From a bacterium (GTDB taxonomy: Bacteria > Bacillota_I > Bacilli_A > Mycoplasmatales > Mycoplasmoidaceae), in NCBI GenBank assembly GCA_017445805.1, contig JAFSSC010000002.1, forward strand, positions 1 through 64,000: a stretch of 64,000 nt of DNA, written 5' to 3'. The position numbers were made by a program, and so were the translations under genes. Below, piece after piece: positions 33,627 to 45,251 of the stretch; within the stretch, counting starts at the first letter, position 1; each line of letters starts with the position of its first letter. Below the pieces are notes generated by a model. That model was not told the origin of the DNA, ran no database searches, and was given only the letters and a program-made list of their open reading frames with translations.

Positions 33627-34625
33627 CTACTTAATTTTACTTTTTTCCTTTTCTTTAAGAGATATCTTTTCAATTTTATTAAAAATTGCTAAATTATTTT
33701 TATCCTTTAAAAAGAGTTTTAATCCTTCTTTTCCTTGTGCCATTTTTATTTCATTAAAGTAAAATCAACTTCCTTTTTTTGTAATAATATTTTTTGCTAG
33801 TGCTAAATCAATTATTTCACTCACATAATCAAAACCATGATCAAAGTAAATATTCAAATATGTTGTTGTTAATGGTGGAGCTAATTTGTTTTTAACGACA
33901 CGAGCAAATGTTTTTATTCCAATGATTGTTGTACCATTTTTGATAATTTCTGCACGTTTTAATTCGATGCGAATGCTCGAAAAAAATTTTAATGCTCAAC
34001 CTCCAGTTGTTGTTTTTGTTTCACCAAAAAAAACACCAATTTTTTCACGAATTTGGTTAATAAAAATGATTGTTGTCTTGTATTTACTAATTATTCCTTG
34101 GATGATACGCAAACCCTTTGACATTAATCTTGCATGCAAACCAATTGTTTGATCCTCATATTCACCATTAATTTCGGCTTCTGGGACTAAAGCAGCAACG
34201 GAATCAACAACAATTAAATCGATCATCCCTGTTTTTGCTAAGGCCTCAATAATCGCAAAACTTTGTTCACCACTTTCAGGTTGGGCAAACAAAAGTTTAC
34301 TTAAATTGACACCATTTGCTTGACAATATTTAGCATTTAAAGCATGTTCGGCATCAATGTAAGCACAATGTCCACTGTTTTTTTGACATTGGGCAATAGC
34401 TTGTAAAGCAATCGTAGTTTTTCCACTTGACTCACTACCATAAATTTCAATAATTCGTCCTTTTGGGTACCCACCAATTCCTAAAGCTTTATCAAGATTT
34501 AAACTTCCTGTTTTAATAATCTCGATATTTTTATCGATATCGTGATCGAAATTAGTAATTGAATTTTTTCCAAATTGTGTTTCGATTTCTTTAATTGTTT
34601 CGTTAAAAATTTTTTCTTCTTCCAT
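33627..34625 (-). CDS. recA: Recombinase RecA
   Basis: 332 aa. Walker A GSESSGKT at residues 63-70, the LIVVDSVAALVPEAEI Walker B segment, loop L1 and L2 regions, and the FINQIREKIGVFFG motif. A TGA at the conserved TTTGGWALKF tryptophan is read through. The length is normal, with a short Lys/Glu-rich tail in place of a long acidic C-terminus. Homologous recombination supplied by RecA is relevant to the repeat-driven duplications seen on both sides of this gene. Confidence 0.97.
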
Positions 34626-34663
34626 AAACTAATCTTAATTGTATTACTCATTTTATATTTGTC

Positions 34664-34830
34664 AGTAAAAAACAAAATATGAGAAAATTTTCTCATATTT
34701 TGTTTGTCATAAGTATTTTTTCCTGACAAACACTTTTTGGTTTTTTAATTTTTCGTTGTTATTTTTACTATCTTTTGCTTTTGTATCGATACCTCATTAT
34801 TGAACTTGACAAGATTGATTCATCATTTTA
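34664..34830 (-). pseudogene. Duplicated 3' end of dnaK with its terminator
   Basis: This stretch closely follows the sequence at about 39625-39795, which holds the dnaK terminator and last codons: the same hairpin, the CTTTTTGG block that encodes the PKK tail, and the TTTTTACTATCTTTTGC block. The copy then diverges before 34830. It encodes no usable protein. Its position beside recA, about 5 kb from the real dnaK end, marks one edge of a rearranged segment. Confidence 0.75.
34667..34702 (-). terminator. Rho-independent terminator (copy of the dnaK terminator)
   Basis: A perfect 15-bp inverted repeat, CAAAATATGAGAAAA at 34673-34687 and its complement at 34688-34702, followed on the minus strand by a run of six T (34667-34672 as A on the plus strand). 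It is better paired than the original at dnaK. It would stop any leftward transcript entering recA from the right. Confidence 0.75.
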
Positions 34831-35096
34831 AAATATATTTTAAATTATAAAATTAGAAATTATGTGTGTCATTGACAATTAGAAAAACAACGATAAATTT
34901 CTATATCATTTAACTACGCAAAATTTTAAAATCAAGAAATGTATCCAAATAAATAAAAACTCAAGTTTTTTGAGTTAATTGATAAATAATCATTTTATTA
35001 ATCATAATTAATATTCCGTAGTAGTGGTGCAAAAACAAATAATGTTTGTAATAGAAATTCACAATTAAATAATTGGTAATTTATAATTAATCAACG

Positions 35097-36310
35097 ATGA
35101 ACTTTGTTAGTGTTATTCACAAAAAAGCGAGGAAAAATAAATTGAATAAGCAAGAAATTGATTATTCGATTAAAAGCATTGTTGAGGGGAAAATTTCCGA
35201 TTATTTAATTACTGCTTGATTAATGGCATTCCACATTAATAATTGTAGTTTGGATGAAGCTTATTTTTTGACTTTAGCAATGTGAAGATATAGTGAAAAA
35301 ATTGATTTAATAAAATTTAAATCTCAATATCCGATCATTGACAAGCATTCAACTGGTGGGGTTGATGATAAAGTAACATTGATTTTAGCACCGATTGTTG
35401 CATCATTAGGTGTATCAATTGCGAAATTATCTAGCAAAGGTCTCGGTTTTACTGGGGGAACAATTGATAAATTACAATCAATTGGTTGTAAAACAGAATT
35501 ATCAAAAAAGCAAATGATTTCATTATTGAAGGAAATCAATATTTTTGTTGCTAATCAAATGAATGATATTGTTCCAACCGACAAAATCTATATAATTTGC
35601 GTGATTTAACAGGCACAGTCGATAATTATGGTTTGATTGCTAGTTCAATCTAAAAAATTTACCGTTTTAGGTACACATGTTTTTTAGATGTTAAATATGG
35701 TTCATGTGCTTTTTGTCAAACATATCAACAAGTAAAACAACTAGTCAAATATTTAAAATATATTGCCAAAAATACAACGAAGATTAATAATTATTATTTC
35801 TTCAATGCAGCAACCATTAGGAAAAGCAATCGGTAATCTCATTGAAATAAAAGATGTAATAGATTTTCTTTCAGGTAATGTTAACAAATATTCTGATATC
35901 AAAAAATTAATTTATAAATTCACAATAAAAATTTTAAGCGAAACGAAAAAATATATCTTCTAGTGTGGCAAAAGAAAAAATCGATTTTGTTATTGAATCA
36001 AAGCGAGCATTAAATAAGTTTTATTTATGAATTAAAAAGCAAAAAGTATTAGATTTAACACAAAAAAATAAATTACCATTTAATCCAATATAAACTTTTA
36101 ATTGAGGCAAATAAAATAGGTTATTTAAAATTCAAATCTACAGTTGTGATTGGCAACATATGCAAAAGTTTAGGTGAAGGAAGATTAGAAAAGGAGATAA
36201 AATTGATTTTCAAGCAAGAGTATACTTAATGAAAAAAATGGGTGATCATATCAAGGTTAATGAAACAATTGCAATATTTTATTCATCAAAGAAGATTAAC
36301 ATTATATTTT
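35097..36310 (+). pseudogene. deoA pseudogene (second copy)
   Basis: It is closely similar to the intact deoA at 9502-10794 from the ATG onward (KHSTGGVDDK, GLGFTGGTIDKLQS and SSMQQPLGKAIGNLIEIK are all readable). It contains frameshifts (near 35586, 35650, 35685, 35777 and 35960) and stops, and it lacks the last part of the gene beyond the FYSS segment. One visible substitution changes the phosphate-binding GVGDK to GVDDK. It lies between the copied dnaK 3' end and the intact repeat lipoprotein. Confidence 0.92.
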
Positions 36311-36797
36311 TGTTTTTGCTTTTAAGTTATTCACATATTTCGAATATTTTTATAATTGTTTTTTTAATTTAATATGTAAAAATTTTTATTGCTTTTATCT
36401 AATTTGTCTAACCGAATTATTTTTTTTAATTGTTTAGATGTTTTCGTTTATCGTTATTATTAACATATTGGTCTTTAATATTAATATATTTTTTCATTTC
36501 TTTGTTTATTTTTGGTAATATTATTTCTTCAATAGTCTTTTAAGAGAATTATCTTTTGCGATATTTTTTGTATTTTTTATAGTTGATAAGAAGAGATAAT
36601 TCATCTATGATTAGTTCGCTTAATTTGTGTTGTTTCTTCTTTATTTAATTTTTTATTTTTAACTTATTCTCCATTATGTCGCATTTTGTTTATAAAATAC
36701 GACATGTCCTTAGATCAATCTAAAAAACTAAAAAAAACTTGTAATAGGTTTCTAGCAAATTAAACATTTTGTTTTCCATTTTTTTTATCGTTATTAT
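36311..36797. other. Gene-free region with a hairpin and possible coding debris
   Basis: 487 bases between the deoA pseudogene and the lipoprotein gene. The minus strand shows short protein-like stretches (for example KINKEMKKYINIKDQYV before a stop, about 36430-36510), consistent with decayed extension of the lipoprotein gene or another relic. A near-perfect hairpin is annotated separately. No intact gene is seen. Confidence 0.45.
36676..36705. repeat. Inverted repeat / hairpin downstream of the repeat lipoprotein
   Basis: Arms ATGTCGCATTTT (36676-36687) and AAAATACGACAT (36694-36705) pair over 12 positions with a single C/T difference, which is a G-U pair in one transcript orientation. The loop is 6 bases. 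It lies about 95 bases after the lipoprotein stop. It has no clear T run, so it may be an mRNA 3' stabiliser and not a classic terminator. Confidence 0.5.
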
Positions 36798-38615
36798 TTA
36801 ATCATTTTTGTATTTATCCAGATCTTCATGAATTAATTGATTAATAGTAATAGTAGATGTATCATTATCATTATTATTAGTAATAAATTTCAATACTTCA
36901 CATCAATAATCAATTCTTTTAAATAATTCGTAGATTGTCTGAACTTTAAGTCTTTTCATTACATTGCAAAGAAATGTCAACATTTTTTTTTGTGATATTG
37001 ATAGACCAACATCTTGACATTTCATTTCTAAATCCTTAATTGTTGTTGTGGACGATAAATTACTAAAATTAGAATGAATTGTTTGTATCGTATCACAAAA
37101 ACTCTTAAGTGAACATATATGTTTGTTAATATCATTTAATTTTTTAAATTCATTATATTTTGATGATAAATCCTTAAGATTCACCGCCCCCGTTTCTTGC
37201 AATAATTTATAAACAATATTTTCTTTAATTAACTTCATAACTATCTCTTTATCTTGTGGCGTTAGTGATGAGATTATTGTTTTTTGACTTATTTCATGGT
37301 AATCATGATTTAAGAGTTTGGCCAATGAAGTGATTAATTGCTGGTGTTGACTTTTTCACTCTTTATCATCAAATTTAGCACTAAACTTATCAAAAATATC
37401 ATAATTCTTTATGCCGAATTGAGCGATGCAATCACTTCCTAATTGAACCAAGCAAGACAAAATTAATTCTTTTTTATCATTTTCCGACATTGTGGTACGA
37501 TGTTTATCTTGCAATAATTTTTTTGCTTGATCTTTTATTTCTTCATCTAAACCGTTAATCTTGTCATATATTTCATTAGATTGACATTTTCAAATAGCAC
37601 ATAGTTCCCCAATAATTTTCATATTTTTTTCTTCTTTTTTTCAATTTTCATCTTTAAATTTTGCAACAAAACTATCCCAATCAGTGTAAGAATTTTCATC
37701 ACATAGTTGCAATAACTTAAAAGGAACCTTTAGTTGGCCAATTTGAGCATTTAATTGCTCTATGTCTTTTTCTTTTTCATTTTTGTCGTTTTCCAACTCT
37801 TTTATCATTTTTGTGCTATCATGCTTATCTTGCAATAATTTTTTTGCTTGATCTTTTATTTCTTCATCTAAACCGTTGATTTTTTGAAATATTTCTTCCG
37901 TTTGACACTTAAAAAGTTTGGTCAACTCGCCAATACTTGCTTTATTTTTTTCATTATTCCTTCATCCTTCATCATTAAATTTTTCCACAAAACTATCTCA
38001 ATCGATGTAAGCATCATCATATAACTCCAATAATATAAAAGGAACTAACTTTTCATTAATTTTGTTAATCTCATCCTCGATATTTTTTACAAAATCACTA
38101 TCGTTTATTTTAGATATTTGTTCTGCTAAAAACTTAATTTTATCATCAACGGTAAAATTAGTAGTTAAAGCATCTAACGATACCAAATTAAAAGGGAGTA
38201 ATAGAGTTTTTAAAATTTCTTTATTTTTATCTTTTCATTGTGTATCAGCTAAGTTTTGCTTTAATTTTTCAATTTTTAGTGTTTTTGTTTTCAATAGACA
38301 GTTTGCTAAAGATAGTGATTTTTCTTGCAAATCTAGATCATTAGGATCAATCAATTTTTTCATTAAATCTTTGCAATTATTCACATTATATTTGATCATT
38401 AAATCATTGAACGGTTTAAGTTGCAGAGAAAAACCATTGTTTTTTAGTTCGAGATTTGAAATTTTTTTTTTTAATGTATCTATCTCTCTTTCAAAAGCAT
38501 CATTATCACTATTTTTAGAACATGAACTTTGAAAAAAAATAACTGGTATAACGCAAAATGTAATTAATAAAAATTTAAATAGTTTTTTTGACTTTATTTT
38601 CGTATTTAGTCTCAT
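36798..38615 (-). CDS. Modular repeat lipoprotein (intact paralogue)
   Basis: 605 aa in one frame when TGA is read as Trp (seven codons, mostly at a conserved Trp inside the modules). The N-terminus is a lipoprotein signal with lipobox FQSSC and Cys32. A helical region follows (about 35-140), then three modules of about 100 aa. Each carries a (I/V)PFxLLxL segment, a DWDSFVxKFxDExW segment and a KINGLDEEIKDQAKKLL segment; the third is diverged. A separate C-terminal helical domain of about 150 aa ends the protein. It is the live counterpart of the pseudogene at 6859-9026. It is probably a surface-exposed protein, and its function is unknown. Confidence 0.85.
37504..37877. repeat. Pair of identical 53-bp direct repeats in the lipoprotein gene
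   Basis: The 53 bases at 37504-37556 recur exactly at 37825-37877, a spacing of 321 bases or 107 codons. They encode the LDEEIKDQAKKLLQDK part of two successive modules. Such identity beside weaker similarity elsewhere suggests recent unit duplication or gene conversion and allows loss or gain of one module without breaking the frame. Confidence 0.9.
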
Positions 38616-38762
38616 AGTATCATAAAAATTATAAATTATTTATATTAAATCGTTAACCCATTATTGATAATCGTATTGCAATATTTATTAATCGTGTTTA
38701 CACAACATTACACCATCTTAAATCGTAAAATAGTGGGAACCCACCAATTATCAAGAGATGTG

Positions 38763-38838
38763 ACATTATTTGTGATAAATTTATGTAATTAATCGTAAAA
38801 TTCTATTTCGTTTAGCCTACTTAGATCACAAATAATGT
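38763..38838. repeat. 14-bp perfect inverted repeat in an intergenic region
   Basis: Arms ACATTATTTGTGAT (38763-38776) and ATCACAAATAATGT (38825-38838) flank 48 bases. They lie about 150-220 bases upstream of the lipoprotein start. They could form a cruciform or be the ends of a lost small element; there is no transposase gene between or beside them. Confidence 0.5.
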
Positions 38839-39094
38839 TATGTTATTGTTTTTATGACGCAAATTTCGCTAAAATTCCATAAGCTTTTAGTATGAGCCAA
38901 ATTAAAGATAAAAATCTTTTGTCAACCAAGTAATTTACCTAAGTATCAAAAATTTTATGTAATATCCTCGTTATTTTAGTGTGATTTTTACTAACTTATC
39001 ATCATTACCATTAATATAGGTTTAGTATATAGAGATTCACGTACTCATGTCTTTATTATTACATTTAATTTAGACACAGGAATTTAGATTAATT

Positions 39095-39250
39095 ATGCTA
39101 ATTTAAAGTGTATTTAAAGATTTAGGGTAAGAAGAAAAAGGATGGAAAATTAATTTATAAGGTAGAAATCTTTTTCATGAAGAAATTTGGAATTATCGCA
39201 ATATTTATCGGAGCAATTAAGATATTTACTCTTCCAAATTGATCAATAAT
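39095..39250 (+). pseudogene. Relic of the deoA 3' end (fourth copy or lost tail of the second)
   Basis: By eye it follows the intact deoA around 10575-10715: an AAAGATTTAGG block, then a purine-rich stretch, then an ATGAAGAAA-TTGG block and AATCGCAATATTT followed by a diverged end. The frame is lost. The second deoA copy at 35097-36310 stops short of its 3' end, so this could be its separated tail, displaced by the lipoprotein segment. Confidence 0.5.
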
Positions 39251-39628
39251 AAGTAATATTTAAACAATATATTTAATTAACAATCGAATTTTCATAAAGC
39301 AATTTTAAAAAATTAGATGCGTCATAAAATAAATAATGCTTTACTTAATTGGATTAAAATTTATGTCCTTGATTGTTTAGCGTTTTAAAATGCTAATATA
39401 TTTTAATGTGGTGTTAGGTGAAAACTAATATTGTTTAATTGATGTTTAACGAGAAAAAGCAAAAATTAGAAAGAAAAAGTTTTGATAAAATATTTTAATC
39501 TTAATATTTGTGGCATAAGTCATTCGGAAAACACAGATATTATGCTTTTATTTATTTTTAAAGTTAAAATAATAGTTTAATTATTTGCTATCTATAGTCA
39601 AAAATAAATGCCATTTTCATTTATTAAT

Positions 39629-39663
39629 AAAAAACAAAATATGGGAAATTTTCTCATATTTTG
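39629..39663 (-). terminator. Rho-independent terminator of dnaK
   Basis: Hairpin arms CAAAATATGGGAAA (39635-39648) and TTTTCTCATATTTTG (39649-39663) pair with G-U wobbles. On the minus strand the hairpin is followed by a T run (39629-39634). It lies 28 bases beyond the dnaK stop. Confidence 0.8.
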
Positions 39664-39690
39664 TTCATTGTAAATACTTTTTCTTGACAA

Positions 39691-41511
<1,821 letters not shown>

Positions 41512-41522
41512 TTACTTTAATC

Positions 41523-41528
41523 ATTATA
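41523..41528 (-). promoter_or_regulatory. dnaK promoter -10 box
   Basis: TATAAT on the minus strand, 8 bases downstream of the CIRCE element and about 35 bases upstream of the dnaK ATG. The -35 region falls inside the CIRCE, so a bound repressor would block RNA polymerase. Confidence 0.7.
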
Positions 41529-41536
41529 TACAAAAA

Positions 41537-41563
41537 TTAGCAAACTAAACAAAAGAGTGCTAA
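41537..41563 (-). promoter_or_regulatory. CIRCE operator of dnaK (HrcA binding site)
   Basis: Read on the minus strand: TTAGCACTC, nine bases, GTTTGCTAA. The consensus is TTAGCACTC-N9-GAGTGCTAA, so the left arm is perfect and the right arm differs at two positions (GTTTGC in place of GAGTGC). The same two changes occur in the clpB element at 50041-50067. HrcA itself is not in this window. Confidence 0.9.
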
Positions 41564-41568
41564 TTTCA

Positions 41569-42618
41569 TTAAATGATTTTTTCCAATAAACAATTTAAAA
41601 GATTGATATTACAGCATTTTATTGTGTTCTTATTTTTAATAAATAATGAGGAAGAATCCAATTCTTTCTTAAAAAAATTATAGGATTCATTAACTAACTT
41701 ATTTTGTAAATTTAATCCTTTTGATAATCGTAATCCCATAATTAATACTTGTTGATATAACTCCTTTCGTGTTAAAGTTTTTTTTATTAATTTTCATTTT
41801 AGGATATCTCCCCCATAACGATAACAGACATTATTTTCAAAACCATGTGCTCCTCATCCAATTGCTGCTCATTCGTTTGTTTGTCAAATTAAAACATTAT
41901 GATGCGATTGATTTTTAGTTGTTTTACACCAATTACTTACTTCATAGCGCATAAATTTTTTTTGCTTCAAATATTGAATGATAAATTTTAGTTGTTTTTC
42001 AATTTTATTTTCATCTAGTTTATAGTTTTGTTGGGCAAAAATAGTTTTTGGTTTTATTTCAAGGCAATAACACGAAATATGTTTAATCTTATTTTTTATT
42101 AAAAAATCTAAATCTTTTTTTATTGTAGCAATTGATTGTTGTTTAAAACCATAAATAAGGTCACAAGATAAATTACTAATTTTAAATTTTTTAAATAATT
42201 TAATTGTACGAGTGATGTCTTGTCGCTTATGTAAGCGACCAATCGATTTTACAATTTTTTTATTTAATGTTTGTATACCTAATGAAACACGATTAATTTT
42301 ATATTTTTTAAAAATTTCCACTTGTTGTCTTGTAACAAATTCAGGATTGCATTCAATGGTAAATTCATATTTTGGTAGTAATTTATTAGCAAGGCAATCC
42401 AATAATTTTACTAATTGTTTTATTGTTAGACAATTTGGTGTTCCTCCTCCAATATAAATGGTCTTAAATTTATTATTTTTATATTTTGACTCTATTATTT
42501 TTTCGATTAAAATAAGATATTTGTCAACTTTTTTTTGACAATAAAGTTGTCGAACAAAGGCACAATATGGACATATCTTTCGGCAAAAAGGAATATGAAT
42601 GTATAAAGATTTAACCAT
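41569..42618 (-). CDS. hemW: HemW-like radical SAM protein
   Basis: 349 aa after reading TGA as Trp. The radical SAM cluster CxxxCxxC is at Cys12, Cys16 and Cys19, followed by YIGGGTPNCL (SAM binding), ECNPEF, NRVSLGIQTLN and DLIYGF. HemW is a heme chaperone or coproporphyrinogen dehydrogenase-like protein; mollicutes lack heme synthesis, so its role here is unclear. It ends six bases before the dnaK CIRCE and points towards dnaK. Confidence 0.88.
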
Positions 42619-42740
42619 ATAATTAATGATATTAATTATCTTTTTGTTTTTTTATTAATAATATCAATGAATCGATTAATAGTGATTTATATTATTAAAA
42701 CTTTATTTAAAAAATAAGTGAGAGTTTATGCGAAAGTAAT

Positions 42741-43526
42741 ATGCAACAAATTTCGTCAAATAGTAATAAAACAATTAAATGAGTTAAGAAACTTTCTTGC
42801 GATCAAAAACAACGAAAAATGGAAAAATTTGCCGTCGGTGAAACAAAAAAAGTTTTTTGTACATTATGCGAAATTAAGAAGCAAAAATTTATTAAAATCT
42901 TCGTTACAAAAAGATTTTTCGAAAATAACCGAGTTTTATTAAAAAAATTTACGAACATTCTTATTATTTTGAATGATCATCTTTTTAAAAAAATAAGTAA
43001 TTTAAAATCTCCAGATGGAATTGTCTTTGTTGTTCCATGAGAAGTTACAAAACTTAATTTCAAAAAAGAAGGTAATTATTTTGGTATTGTTGATTTACAA
43101 AGTCCTAATAATTTAGGAGCAATAATCCGCAGTATTTTTGCTTTTAACATTGATGGTTTATTTCTTATTGGCAATTGTGTTGATATTTTTCATCCGGAAG
43201 TAATTCGTGCATCAATGGGTTATGTTTTTCAAATTCCAGTAATGTTTTTTAAAGAATTTTATTCGTTTTTAAAATTTGTTAAAAACAATAAAATTAATTT
43301 ATTAGCATTAGCTAATAAAAAAAATGCTCTTGCTTTAAATAAATACAAAATGAAGACGAATAATTGTTTCTTACTTGGTAACGAGGGTAATGGGTTAAAA
43401 AAAGAGATTATTAACCAATGCCACCAAACATTAAAAATTGAAATTGAAAATGTTGAATCATTAAACGTTATTGCGGTTGCAAGTATAATTTCCTATTATT
43501 TAAAGCATGAAAATAATAAAAATTAA
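42741..43526 (+). CDS. TrmH/SpoU family RNA 2'-O-methyltransferase
   Basis: 261 aa. The N-terminal substrate-binding region precedes a SPOUT domain with the motifs SPNNLGAIIRS (motif 1), LLGNEGNGLKKEII (motif 2) and IENVESLNVIAVASIISYY (motif 3), the knotted SAM-binding core. It methylates ribose in rRNA or tRNA; the exact site is not visible, and RlmB-like 23S modification is one possibility. The end overlaps the next gene by 20 bases. Divergent from hemW. Confidence 0.88.
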
Positions 43527-44445
43527 TGATAGTGATTGTGGTATCCGCATTGATAAATTCATTAGCAAACTTTTCCCATATTGGAAAAAAAATTTTATTT
43601 TTCAAACTCTTCGCACAAAAAAAATCAAAGTAAACAAAAAAAAGTGTTTACCATCATACCATCTAAATAGTAATGATTTAATCTATATCTATGTGAATGA
43701 AAAAAAATTTCATGAACAAAAAACGACACAAAAATGAAAATTAGCAAAAAATGTAATTGATATTGTTTATGAAGATAGAAATTTATTAATCGTTAACAAG
43801 CCAGCAAAATTAGTTGTTATTGATCAAAAAGATCAAAAAAACGATACGTTGATTAATCGTGTAAAACTTTATTTATATAAAAAAAAAGAGTGGGATGAAA
43901 CCAAACTTTTTACTCCATGTTTACTTCATCGCCTTGATACAAACACAAAAGGACTAATTATGATTGCCAAAAACTACCAGACAGCAAGAATTTTATCAGA
44001 AAAAATTAAAAATCATGAAATCGATAAATATTATCAGTGTTTAGTCTATGGAAAATTTAATATTGTAAATCAAGAAGTAAAGGCTTTTTGGTTTAAACCA
44101 AAAAACGGTAATTTTGTTAAAATTGCTAAAACAAAAATTAATGCAAATTATCTTCCAATTGCGATGATTTATCGTGTGATTAATTACGATAAATCTAAAA
44201 ATATTAGTCATTTAGAAATTAAATTAATCACTGGTAGAACTCACCAAATTCGTGCTCATTTAAATTTTTTAAATCATCCCATTATTGGTGAACAAAAATA
44301 TGTAAAAAAAGAATTTAAAAAAAATACGAAATATAAGAGTCAATGCTTAATTGCTACAAAAATCCATTTTAATTTTAAAAACAGTCCAACTTTTCTTGAT
44401 TATCTAAAAACAAAAATAATTTCCTTGAAAAAAATTATTTTTTAG
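43507..44445 (+). CDS. RluA family pseudouridine synthase (RluC/RluD-like)
   Basis: 312 aa. An N-terminal S4-like RNA-binding part (residues 1-70, GIRIDKFISKLFP) is followed by the catalytic domain: IVYEDRNLLIVNKPA, then LLHRLDTNTKGLIMIAK with the catalytic Asp near residue 144, then ITGRTHQIRAHL. It converts uridine to pseudouridine in 23S rRNA. The start lies inside the end of the methyltransferase gene, forming a two-gene RNA modification operon. Confidence 0.9.
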
Positions 44446-45251
44446 TTTCCACTTTCGCCATTTATTATTTGTTTTGCTAAATAGTGGCTTTCTAGATTAA
44501 GTAAATATTCATCTTTTTTGTTCATTTTACCATCTTTTTTGTTCTTTGTAATTTTTGTAATTAATTCGTCTTCGTCTTTGTTATGGCAAGATATTAATGC
44601 AAAAAATTCAATAAAATTTTCAATTTTCACCGAGTTTTCGATTTTAAATTTACATGTGTTAGTGTGAATTGATTTGGTATTACTTTTTGTTACTTTTGTA
44701 ATATATTCAGAAGCATTAATTTCTCAATCGTAATTACCAAATCAAATCGACAATTTTTTAAAAGTTTGATTTACATTTGTTTCGACAACAAATTTAATAT
44801 TACTAAAATAGTATTTACCATCAATAGTTGTGGTCAATGTATCACTATTGTCTAAAGAATTTATTTTACACTTTACATTTAAAATAAAGCTGACGGTATT
44901 AGCACTTTCATTAATAATGAAGTTATTTATCCCAATCGCACAATTTTCGCATGTGTATATATTTTCTTTTTTGGCTAATAAAATGTGATGGTGTAATGTA
45001 TTTTGTCATTCATCAATAAAGATTTGCCTATCTTGAGTAAGATGCTTTAGATATTCTTGAACAATTGCCTCTTCATCATGCAAATTAAGATTTTGCAACT
45101 GTTTACTCTTTGTTTGATCAAATTTCAAAACATCAAACATTTTTATATTCGAGCAAGAACAACAAAAGATAATTATTGGTACCGTTGGTAATAAAATAAA
45201 AGGAAAAAAAATTTTTTTCTTTTTTCGTAGTTGTCTTATTTTTGTTGTCAT
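44442..45251 (-). CDS. Putative lipoprotein next to the permeases
   Basis: 269 aa (three TGA codons as Trp). A very basic start, a hydrophobic core and a Cys-rich lipobox region (IIIFCCSCS, Cys30/31/33) indicate a lipoprotein. The rest is hydrophilic with a beta-like middle, a further Cys pair (CENC near 100) and Lys/Asp-rich C-terminus. Its ATG lies 16 bases inside the end of the amino acid permease gene, so it is translated from the same message and may assist transport; that is inference. No family recognised. Convergent with the pseudouridine synthase gene (4-base overlap). Confidence 0.8.

Larger units (their letters stand above)
38616..39628. other. Gene-free region upstream of the repeat lipoprotein
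   Basis: About 1 kb with no intact gene. It holds the 14-bp inverted repeat near its left end and a deoA 3' relic near 39095-39250. The rest is AT-rich sequence without coding signal. The lipoprotein promoter should lie within the first 100-200 bases, but no convincing -35/-10 pair stands out. Confidence 0.5.

Noticed and set aside
34966-34986. AACTCAA/TTGAGTT hairpin between the dnaK-tail copy and the deoA pseudogene
   Set aside because: Seven-base stem in AT-rich sequence without a transcript to terminate; expected by chance.
37504-37877. Possible CRISPR-like repeats
   Set aside because: Only two copies, spaced 321 bases, in frame within a coding gene; no spacer array and no cas genes anywhere in the window.
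34664-39663. Classic transposon or insertion sequence
   Set aside because: Direct repeats of the dnaK tail flank the block, but there is no transposase, integrase or terminal inverted repeat; recombination between repeats explains it better.
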